NCBI GenBank assembly: GCA_903835865.1
Contig: CAILON010000437.1
Span: 1 to 6,346 of the forward strand
Length of the DNA: 6,346 nt
Reading direction: 5' to 3'
Source: an uncultured beta proteobacterium
Lineage (GTDB): Bacteria > Pseudomonadota > Gammaproteobacteria > Burkholderiales > Burkholderiaceae
Shown here: in pieces, positions 1 through 5,607 of the stretch
Layout of the letters: each line of letters starts with the position of its first letter
Numbering within the stretch: position 1 is the first letter of the stretch
The notes under the pieces: model-generated
Seen by the model: only the letters and a program-made list of their open reading frames with translations
Told to the model about the DNA's origin: nothing
Database searches by the model: none
Program-made: the position numbers and the translations under genes

Positions 1-849
1 CCAGTAAACAGCGATGTACAGACCAAGCCAGACAACGTCAACAAAGTGCCAGTACCAAGCAGCGCCCTCAAAAGCAAAATGATGCTTAGAAGTAAAGTCG
101 CCACGAATCATACGACGCAAAACAATTGCCAACATCGTGCCACCAAGGAATACGTGGAAGCCATGAAAGCCCGTCAACATGAAGAAGGTTGAGCCATAGA
201 TACCAGAGGTCAACTTCAGGTTGAGCTCATGGTAAGCATGGTAGTACTCGTAACCTTGGAAACACAAGAAGATAAAGCCTAAGCCAACAGTTACCGCCAA
301 GCCAATGATGGCTTTCTTCATATGGTTCTCAACCAATGCATGGTGTGCATAAGTAATGGTGACACCAGAGCTGAGCAACAACAAAGTATTGATTGTTGGG
401 ATTGGCCATGGACCCATGGTGGTGAATTTCTCAACCAAACCAGCTGGGCCATCATTTGGCCAAACAGCTTGGAAATTAGGCCAAATGAGTTTGCTCTCAA
501 CATCACCCATCCAAGGCATCGCAATATTGCGCGCATAGAACAGAGCTGCAAAGAAAGCACCAAAGAACATAATCTCAGAGAAGATGAACCATGCCATCGA
601 CCAGCGATAAGAAACGTCTACATTGACGCCATACTTGCCAGAATTCGATTCAGCAATCGTATCGCCGAACCAGCTGTAGAGCACGAACAGAATCCATGCC
701 ACACCAGCCAAGCTCAGGGGGGCGCCCCAGGAGGTATGGTTAACCCAGCCAGACATTCCGAAAGCAAAAGCAATTAAACCAATCGCTGCCATGGCTGGAT
801 GCCTAGATAGTGCTGGGACGAAATAGTATGGGGTTGAATTGGATGACAT
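1..849 (-). CDS. coxC: Cytochrome c oxidase subunit III (3' end cut by window edge)
   Basis: Subunit III of the heme-copper oxidase core, an integral membrane protein that stabilises subunit I and supports sustained proton pumping. The 283 codons visible read without a stop to base 1. The last residues seen are LGLYIAVYW, close to where family members end, so probably only a few residues are missing. About seven membrane segments can be seen, near residues 17-35, 44-62, 85-108, 152-173, 181-200, 218-245 and 262-283. Family hallmarks are the SEIMFF motif with Glu92, YAHHA near 167-171, GFHGFHV at 228-234 and WYWHFVDVVWL at 265-275. The start ATG at 849 is preceded by GAGAGAATAAG, a usable ribosome site almost identical to that of coxB. 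The gene follows the DUF2970 gene after 29 nt and is the last oxidase gene seen. Function is confident from family knowledge. Confidence 0.96.
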   Translation of the reverse strand, partial: MSSNSTPYYFVPALSRHPAMAAIGLIAFAFGMSGWVNHTSWGAPLSLAGVAWILFVLYSWFGDTIAESNSGKYGVNVDVSYRWSMAWFIFSEIMFFGAFFAALFYARNIAMPWMGDVESKLIWPNFQAVWPNDGPAGLVEKFTTMGPWPIPTINTLLLLSSGVTITYAHHALVENHMKKAIIGLAVTVGLGFIFLCFQGYEYYHAYHELNLKLTSGIYGSTFFMLTGFHGFHVFLGGTMLAIVLRRMIRGDFTSKHHFAFEGAAWYWHFVDVVWLGLYIAVYW

Positions 850-878
850 CTTATTCTCTCTATTCAATCAAAAAATAA

Positions 879-1073
879 TCAATGGGAAACAACTACTTTC
901 ACTATCAACAACAGGACGGCCATGAAAATCAAGGCGCCAATGACTCCTGCAATGATAATGTGAACAAAACTAAGTGAAGCTACATCTTCCTGCAAACCTG
1001 ATTTTTTACGCACCCCCAGAAAACCCCACATCACGGCCTTCATAGACTGCATAAAACTACTTTTCTTTTTCAT
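879..1073 (-). CDS. DUF2970 family small membrane protein
   Basis: A 64-residue protein with a basic N-terminus (MKKKSSF), a short segment containing MKAVMWGFLGVRKKSG (residues 11-26), an acidic patch QEDVASL, and one hydrophobic helix at about residues 37-60. This pattern matches the DUF2970 family, which in Burkholderiales is found within cytochrome oxidase operons between ctaG and coxC. Its start overlaps the ctaG stop as ATGA, so translation is probably coupled to ctaG. No strong Shine-Dalgarno is visible. The biochemical function is not known to me. By position it may help oxidase assembly or stability, which is inference. The single helix and positively charged N-terminus suggest an N-in orientation in the inner membrane. 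Confidence 0.88.
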   Translation of the reverse strand: MKKKSSFMQSMKAVMWGFLGVRKKSGLQEDVASLSFVHIIIAGVIGALIFMAVLLLIVKVVVSH

Positions 1074-1654
1074 GAAGCGATCTTTGATTTAGGGGCAGGA
1101 GGTGTGCCACCCAAGCCCAACTCAAAAAACGTATACGACAAAGTAATTGTTTTCACATCATCAGGCAAGCCTGCATCAATCACAAAGACTACCGGCATCT
1201 TCTTAGTTTCCTTAGCCGCTAACGTTTGCTCCTGAAAACAAAAACACTCTAATTTAGTAAAAAACTCTGTTGCACTCTTGGGCGCATAACTCGGAATGGC
1301 TTGTGCGCGCACAGTACGCGTAAGGTTATTAGTAACTTCGTAAACAATTTCCGTCATTTCGCCAGGATGTACTTCTAAGAAGTTTTTCACTGGCTTAAAG
1401 GTAAAAGGTCCGCGACTATTCGAATCAAATTCAATGGTCACAGTACGGGCATAGTTAACCTGAGTGTTGCCAACCTTATTCGGACTAAATGCTCTGACAC
1501 CATAATCATTTTTATTGGTAACTACATTAATTCCAGTGACTTCACACAAAGCCTTATACATAGGAACTAAAGCGTAACCAAAGCCAAACATCATCACCGC
1601 TGCAATTAAGAGCTTTAATAAAATCTGGCGATTGAGTGATTGAGTAGAAACCAT
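1070..1654 (-). CDS. ctaG: Cytochrome c oxidase assembly protein CtaG/Cox11 (CuB insertion)
   Basis: CtaG/Cox11 is a membrane-anchored copper chaperone that supplies the CuB site of subunit I. The 194-residue product is of normal length. It has one N-terminal membrane helix (about residues 11-32) followed by a periplasmic beta-sandwich domain. Visible family features are the VPMYKALCEVTG motif with conserved Cys37, and the copper-binding CFCF motif at 137-140 (Cys137, Cys139) followed by Gln141. The ATG at 1654 lies 15 nt after the stop of the preceding small gene and in the same frame as it. I see no Shine-Dalgarno there, so translation is probably coupled to the gene upstream. Its stop overlaps the DUF2970 start by 4 bp. 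The name ctaG is also used for an unrelated Bacillus protein; this one is the Cox11 type. Confidence 0.96.
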   Translation of the reverse strand: MVSTQSLNRQILLKLLIAAVMMFGFGYALVPMYKALCEVTGINVVTNKNDYGVRAFSPNKVGNTQVNYARTVTIEFDSNSRGPFTFKPVKNFLEVHPGEMTEIVYEVTNNLTRTVRAQAIPSYAPKSATEFFTKLECFCFQEQTLAAKETKKMPVVFVIDAGLPDDVKTITLSYTFFELGLGGTPPAPKSKIAS

Positions 1655-1669
1655 CGTAATCAGCAGGCG

Positions 1670-1801
1670 TTAACCCAAAAAGCTCCGTTTAATCACAATA
1701 CCAATAAAAAAGGCGATGACTATGCTTAAAAGAACAAACCCTAATCTGCGGTTATTCGCAGTTAGGGCTTGCTTAGCAGGGGAATTAAATTCCTGCTTCA
1801 C
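1670..1801 (-). CDS. Putative cytochrome oxidase small assembly protein (GTG start)
   Basis: A 43-residue frame beginning with GTG at 1801, 17 bp inside the coxA 3' end, and ending 15 nt before ctaG. The product has a polar start (VKQEFNSPAKQALTANNRR) and one hydrophobic helix at about residues 20-37, ending KRSFLG. Very short proteins with an NRRL/hydrophobic helix layout occur between coxA and ctaG in many Burkholderiales and are annotated as cytochrome oxidase small assembly proteins. This call rests on that position and shape, not on an alignment. No ATG, GTG or TTG lies between 1801 and the helix. Alternative starts in frame are GTG at 1816 or ATG at 1885, but those lie deeper inside coxA and look less likely. 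The ribosome site is weak (AGAGCAG upstream), so coupling to coxA translation is likely. Confidence 0.7.
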   Translation of the reverse strand: MKQEFNSPAKQALTANNRRLGFVLLSIVIAFFIGIVIKRSFLG

Positions 1802-3404
1802 GCATCTGCTCTGCACTAGGCGGTGTTTCAAAAGTATGGTGTGGAGCTGGTGAAGGAATAGTCCACTCCAAACCTTTTGCGCCATCCCATGGCTTCATTC
1901 CAGCCTTTTGGCCTTGACCGCGATACGCTGGCATCACAACAAAGACCAAGAAATATACTTGCGATAAACCAAAGCCCAGCGCGCCGATTGAAGCAATCAT
2001 GTTGAAATCAGCAAATTGTGTTGGGTAGTCTGCATAGCGACGTGGCATACCTGCCAGACCCAAGAAGTGCATTGGGAAGAAGGTGATATTAAAGAAAATC
2101 ATGGAGGTCCAAAAATGGATCTTGCCATGGGTTTCATTGGCCATGTAACCGGTCCACTTTGGACACCAGAAGTAGAAGCCAGCAAACATTGCAAACAAGG
2201 AGCCCGCCACCAGTACATAGTGGAAGTGCGCAACAACGTAATAGGTATCTTGAACGCCAATATCAATCGGGGCCAATGCCAAGATCAAACCAGTAAAGCC
2301 GCCCATGGTAAAGACGAAGATAAAGCCGATCGCCCACAACATTGGAGTTTCAAAGGTCATTGAACCCTTCCACATTGTTGCAACCCAGTTAAAAATCTTC
2401 ACGCCTGTTGGAACAGCAATCAACATCGTGGCATACATAAAGAACAACTGGCCAGTTACAGGCATACCAGTTGCAAACATATGGTGAGCCCAAACGATAA
2501 ATGACAAGATCGCAATAGACGAGGTTGCATAAACCATGGAGCTATAACCAAACAATGTTTTTCTAGAGAATGCTGGAACGATTTCACTAACGATTCCGAA
2601 TGCAGGAAGAATCATGATGTAAACCTCTGGGTGACCAAAGAACCAGAAAATATGCTGGAACATGATTGGATCGCCACCACCAACAGCAGAGAAGAATGAA
2701 GTTCCAAAATGACGGTCAGTCAGAACCATGGTGATTGCGCCAGCTAATACAGGCATCACAGCGATCAACAAATACGCAGTAATCAACCAAGTCCAGCAGA
2801 ACATTGGCATCTTCATCAAAGTCAAGCCAGGAGCGCGCATATTCAAAATAGTCACGATGATGTTGATCGAGCCCATGATGGAAGAAGCACCTAATAAATG
2901 GAGGGCAAAAATTGCCATATCCATTCCAGGGCCCATTTGCGAAGTCAATGGAGCATAAATTGTCCAGCCACCTGATGGCGCGCCACCAGGAACCAGGAAG
3001 GAACTAAACAATAAAGTTGCTGCTACCGGAAGAATCCAGAAGCTAAAGTTATTCATACGCGCAAATGCCATATCAGATGCGCCAATTTGCAAGGGCACCA
3101 TCCAGTTAGCAAAACCTACGAAGGCTGGCATGATCGCACCGAACACCATCACCAAACCGTGCATAGTGGTGAGCTGGTTGAAGAACTCAGGACGGAAGAA
3201 CTGCAAACCTGGTTGGAATAATTCCAAACGGATGCCTAAGGCCATCACACCACCAGCCAATAAGCTGATAAATGAGAAGATCAAATACATCGTACCGATA
3301 TCTTTGTGATTGGTCGCAAACAACCAACGGCGCCAACCGTGTGGTGTGTGATCGTCGTGCGCGTGATCGTGTCCGTGGTCAATAGTAGTAGAGACTGTGC
3401 TCAT
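1785..3404 (-). CDS. coxA: Cytochrome c oxidase subunit I (A1-type heme-copper oxidase)
   Basis: Catalytic subunit holding low-spin heme a and the heme a3-CuB centre where O2 is reduced to water, coupled to proton pumping. The protein is 539 residues, normal for the family, with about twelve membrane helices. Visible key residues: His82 (MHG) and His395 as heme a ligands, His393 for heme a3 (AHFHYV), and His258, His307 and His308 for CuB. Tyr262 is the cross-linked tyrosine in HPEVY. D-channel residues Asp111 and Asn118/Asn119 are present, as are Glu260 of the A1-type HPEVY motif and K-channel Thr333 and Lys336 (PTGVKIF). The N-terminus is histidine-rich (residues 10-22, six His). The ATG at 3404 has a good Shine-Dalgarno, GGAG, six nt upstream. 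It lies 40 nt after coxB, and its 3' end overlaps the next small gene. No key residue appears to be missing. Confidence 0.98.
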   Translation of the reverse strand: MSTVSTTIDHGHDHAHDDHTPHGWRRWLFATNHKDIGTMYLIFSFISLLAGGVMALGIRLELFQPGLQFFRPEFFNQLTTMHGLVMVFGAIMPAFVGFANWMVPLQIGASDMAFARMNNFSFWILPVAATLLFSSFLVPGGAPSGGWTIYAPLTSQMGPGMDMAIFALHLLGASSIMGSINIIVTILNMRAPGLTLMKMPMFCWTWLITAYLLIAVMPVLAGAITMVLTDRHFGTSFFSAVGGGDPIMFQHIFWFFGHPEVYIMILPAFGIVSEIVPAFSRKTLFGYSSMVYATSSIAILSFIVWAHHMFATGMPVTGQLFFMYATMLIAVPTGVKIFNWVATMWKGSMTFETPMLWAIGFIFVFTMGGFTGLILALAPIDIGVQDTYYVVAHFHYVLVAGSLFAMFAGFYFWCPKWTGYMANETHGKIHFWTSMIFFNITFFPMHFLGLAGMPRRYADYPTQFADFNMIASIGALGFGLSQVYFLVFVVMPAYRGQGQKAGMKPWDGAKGLEWTIPSPAPHHTFETPPSAEQMREAGI

Positions 3405-3444
3405 GGATTACTCCGGTTTCGTTTTATCTGTATTAGTTAATGGA

Positions 3445-4602
3445 TTACTTGCCGCCACGTGCGGTAATAATTTCTTGGGTCTGAATCACATCACCCGTTT
3501 TATTACCCCATGAGTTACGGGTGTAGGTCATTACTGCGGCAATATCGCCATCAGGAATCACGCCAGCCCATTTCGGCATTGCATTTTTACCGTTGATCAA
3601 AATGTTGTACTGGCCATCCTTCGGACCATTCACCACTTTGCTGCCATCAAGAGCTGGGAATGCGCCAGCGCCCTTACCGTTAGGCTGATGACAAGCTGCA
3701 CAATTAGATGCATATACTTTTGCGCCACGCTCTTTTTGTTCATCCAAGGTGTAAACCTTTGTTGGATCATCAGAGGTAGCAGCCATTTCTTTTTTCTTAC
3801 CTTCAACCCACTTGGTGTAGTCCTCTTGTGACACCACCCTTACAACGATAGGCATGAAAGCATGCTCAGCGCCACACAACTCAGAACATTGCCCACGGAA
3901 AGTACCGATAGCGTCTGCTTTGAACCAAGTGTCACGAACAAATCCTGGAATCGCATCTTGCTTGACGCCAAATGCTGGAATAGTCCAAGCATGGATAACG
4001 TCGTTAGCAGTCGTAATCAAACGAATTTTCTTGCCAACTGGCACAACCATTTCATTGTCAACTTCCATCAAATAGGTATTTGATTTAGGTGCCAAGTTGT
4101 TAATGGCTTCACGTGATGTTGAAAGGGTGGATAAAAAGCTAATGCCTTCGCCTTCGCCTTTAATGTAATCGTAGCCCCACTTCCACTGATAGCCAGTAGT
4201 CTTAATAGTGATATCTGAATTGGTTGTATCTTTCATTGCAACAACTGTTTTCGTTGCTGGCAATGCCATACCAATCACGATGAGCAATGGAATGACGGTC
4301 CAAATAATTTCAACCGTTGTGCTCTCATGGAAAGAGGCTGATTTGTGTCCCAATGATTTACGGTGCTTCAAAATCGAGTAGAACATCACCCCGAAAACGC
4401 CGACAAAAATCAATGCGCAAATAACCAACATCATCCAATGAAGCCAGTGGATTTCTTGCATGATTTTGGTTGCTGGAGCAGCAAAATTGAGCTGATTAAC
4501 AGCAGGGCCGCCAGGCATATCTTCTACTGCGTATGCCAAAGCAGAACCAAAGGCGGCTACTAAATAGAGCGAAGCCCTAGTGACTTTTCCAAATAAATTC
4601 AT
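3445..4602 (-). CDS. coxB: Cytochrome c oxidase subunit II with fused C-terminal cytochrome c domain
   Basis: Subunit II accepts electrons from cytochrome c at its CuA centre and passes them to heme a in CoxA. The 385-residue protein begins with a likely signal peptide (cleavage after ALAYA, about residue 25), then two membrane helices at about 55-78 and 97-118, then the periplasmic cupredoxin domain. CuA ligands are all present: His204 (VIHAW), Cys239, Glu241, Cys243, His247 and Met250 (CSELCGAEHAFMP). The aromatic electron-entry stretch GYQWKW is at 137-142. A fused class I cytochrome c domain follows at about 287-380, with the heme site CAACH (301-305) and Met342 (AMPKW) as likely axial ligand, so this is a caa3-like form. 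The ATG at 4602 is preceded by AGAGAATAAG. It is the first gene of the oxidase operon, with a 193-nt upstream region. Confidence 0.97.
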   Translation of the reverse strand: MNLFGKVTRASLYLVAAFGSALAYAVEDMPGGPAVNQLNFAAPATKIMQEIHWLHWMMLVICALIFVGVFGVMFYSILKHRKSLGHKSASFHESTTVEIIWTVIPLLIVIGMALPATKTVVAMKDTTNSDITIKTTGYQWKWGYDYIKGEGEGISFLSTLSTSREAINNLAPKSNTYLMEVDNEMVVPVGKKIRLITTANDVIHAWTIPAFGVKQDAIPGFVRDTWFKADAIGTFRGQCSELCGAEHAFMPIVVRVVSQEDYTKWVEGKKKEMAATSDDPTKVYTLDEQKERGAKVYASNCAACHQPNGKGAGAFPALDGSKVVNGPKDGQYNILINGKNAMPKWAGVIPDGDIAAVMTYTRNSWGNKTGDVIQTQEIITARGGK

Positions 4603-4692
4603 CTTATTCTCTGTTTATGGTCGCGAGCACGGCAGCAAAAAACGCCACCTAAATGCCCAAAATGCGGTCTCAAGCCAATACATCCAGCGGTG

Positions 4693-4721
4693 ATTATAGG
4701 GTTAATTAGACTCAACAACAA
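4693..4721 (-). promoter_or_regulatory. Candidate sigma70 promoter of the cox operon
   Basis: On the minus strand a perfect -10 box TATAAT lies at 4698-4693. A weak -35 box TTGTTG (4721-4716) stands 17 bp upstream. Transcription would start near 4686 and give a leader of about 84 nt before the coxB ATG at 4602. The leader contains a T6 run but no convincing hairpin. The perfect -10 and ideal spacing support the call. The -35 matches TTGACA at only three positions, so an activator may be needed. Confidence 0.55.
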
Positions 4722-4724
4722 ACC

Positions 4725-4734
4725 GGGTTAACCC
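4725..4734. promoter_or_regulatory. Palindrome GGGTTAACCC, possible operator upstream of the cox -35
   Basis: A perfect 10-bp palindrome is centred about 43-44 bp upstream of the inferred cox start site, a typical place for an activator that touches RNA polymerase. The half-site GGGTTAA recurs at 4699-4705, between the -10 and -35 boxes. I do not recognise the motif as a known regulator site; it does not match an FNR-type TTGAT-N4-ATCAA box. The regulatory role is inferred from position only. Confidence 0.3.
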
Positions 4735-4756
4735 AGCTTCATCCAATCTTGGCAAA

Positions 4757-4789
4757 GCTTAAAATGATAGTAAGTACTCACACTTAAGC
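4757..4789 (-). other. Weak inverted repeats after the methyltransferase gene, possible terminator
   Basis: Just downstream of the methyltransferase stop are two alternative AT-rich hairpins. One pairs TAAGT (4771-4775) with ACTTA (4782-4786) around a 6-nt loop. The other pairs GCTTAA (4757-4762) with TTAAGC (4784-4789). On the minus strand the small hairpin is followed by CTATCATTTT. The stems are short and lack GC, so this is at best a weak terminator. Read-through into the cox operon is possible. Confidence 0.2.
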
Positions 4790-4795
4790 AGAATC

Positions 4796-5584
4796 TCACC
4801 TAGTCTTGCGTCCAATTTGATTTATATCAATATAAGCAACATTGTCCTGCGCTTTAGCAAGGTGCTTTCCAATCGCCCAAGCGTGCCCATAAACCACTTC
4901 TAAAGTTAGTTTTTGAGGCAAAAGGCCTTTTTCAACCGTTTTGGTGGGGGCGGTTTGAAGTAGTTTTAATGCTCCCGCATCCGCTAATAAAAGCACATCT
5001 GACTCATAGTCCAAATGAAGGAATTCCATATCCATTACAGGATCTGAAAAACGCTCACCTAACACTGCATCGCCCATATCGTGCATATCCCATGGACTTA
5101 AGAGATTTTTCAATTTCAATACACCAGCATCTAGGGCGCGCAATTCTTTTCCAGTATCCGGGCCAAGATAACTAAAACTTAATAAACCACCCTCTTTTAA
5201 GACTCGCCAGCACTCCTGGAGAAAATGGCGTGGATCAGCCAAATCCTGCAACAAAAGATCACTAAAAATTAAATCGACTGAATTATCCGGAAGGTCTAAT
5301 TTGCCAGATTTGAGATAAACAGCTAAAGAACTGCTAGGACCACCTCGAAATAAGCGGCGCCAAAGCTGTAGCGCCTTAAAACGTAATGCCTCTATCCCAG
5401 TAGGGTCGCCTTCATAAACGCCATAAATTCGAGCGCCCGGAAATCGCTTTTTGAATGCAGAAAAATAACGTCCTGGAAATTCTGGAATGAGTAAGACATC
5501 CCTGACTTCCAACTTCACAATATCTAATTTTTGCAGCATGCGATCTGCAATTTCTTCCTGTAGCCATCTGAGTGGTTGGGTCAT
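4796..5584 (-). CDS. BioC-like class I methyltransferase homologue with degenerate SAM-binding loop
   Basis: A 262-residue protein related to BioC (malonyl-ACP O-methyltransferase) and the type 11 methyltransferases. The central and C-terminal parts match the family well: LDLPDNSVDLIFSDLLLQDL (97-116), WRVLKEGGLLSFSYLGPDTG (126-145), then KELR, DMHDMGD (166-172), FSDPVMDMEFL (179-189) and VVYGHAW (230-236). The N-terminal part is abnormal. Where the family has a VLDxGCGxG glycine loop, this protein has VLLIPEFPG (30-38), and the usual acid after strand 2 is Tyr57 followed by Glu58. The family's usual longer N-terminus is absent. The frame is open for 17 codons upstream of ATG 5584, back to a TAG at 5638-5636, but holds no ATG, GTG or TTG, so this is the earliest normal start. 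It has no clear Shine-Dalgarno and is divergent from comF. It may be inactive, have a changed role, or bind SAM atypically. I do not assign a biotin role. Confidence 0.85.
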   Translation of the reverse strand: MTQPLRWLQEEIADRMLQKLDIVKLEVRDVLLIPEFPGRYFSAFKKRFPGARIYGVYEGDPTGIEALRFKALQLWRRLFRGGPSSSLAVYLKSGKLDLPDNSVDLIFSDLLLQDLADPRHFLQECWRVLKEGGLLSFSYLGPDTGKELRALDAGVLKLKNLLSPWDMHDMGDAVLGERFSDPVMDMEFLHLDYESDVLLLADAGALKLLQTAPTKTVEKGLLPQKLTLEVVYGHAWAIGKHLAKAQDNVAYIDINQIGRKTR

Positions 5585-5590
5585 TGGCTC

Positions 5591-5598
5591 AGTATACT
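5591..5598. promoter_or_regulatory. Shared palindrome AGTATACT giving a -10 box to both divergent genes
   Basis: The 8-bp palindrome lies midway between the divergent starts at 5584 and 5608. It reads TATACT on both strands (plus 5593-5598, minus 5596-5591), five of six matches to TATAAT. A start 7 nt beyond would fall at 5605 on plus and exactly at the A of ATG 5584 on minus. Neither gene has a Shine-Dalgarno, which fits leaderless or near-leaderless mRNAs. No good -35 is visible on either side. The palindrome also lies within the CTCAG-TATA-CTCAG direct repeat (5588-5601). Confidence 0.35.
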
Positions 5599-5607
5599 CA
5601 GCGCCCC

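Noticed and set aside
322..777. Plus-strand open frame of 151 codons opposite coxC
   Set aside because: It is antisense to a strongly conserved coxC, has no recognisable domain and has a composition typical of a shadow frame.
866..882. Repeated TTGAT (minus strand) between the DUF2970 gene and coxC, considered as an FNR-type box
   Set aside because: The copies are direct, not inverted, and the spacing does not fit TTGAT-N4-ATCAA.
2016..2958. Several plus-strand open frames opposite coxA
   Set aside because: They lie wholly within the conserved coxA coding region on the other strand and show no family features.
3403..3449. Direct repeat ATGGATTACT at 3403-3412 and 3440-3449
   Set aside because: One copy holds the coxA start region and the other the coxB stop. 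At only 10 bp and two copies it is probably chance, and no function is evident.
3854..4083. Two overlapping plus-strand frames opposite coxB
   Set aside because: Two frames over the same bases cannot both be constrained, and coxB explains the sequence, including its CuA motif.
4640..4680. Possible hairpin plus T6 run in the coxB leader, considered as attenuator or terminator
   Set aside because: The best stem is only about 4 bp with one G-T pair and a long loop, too weak to support.
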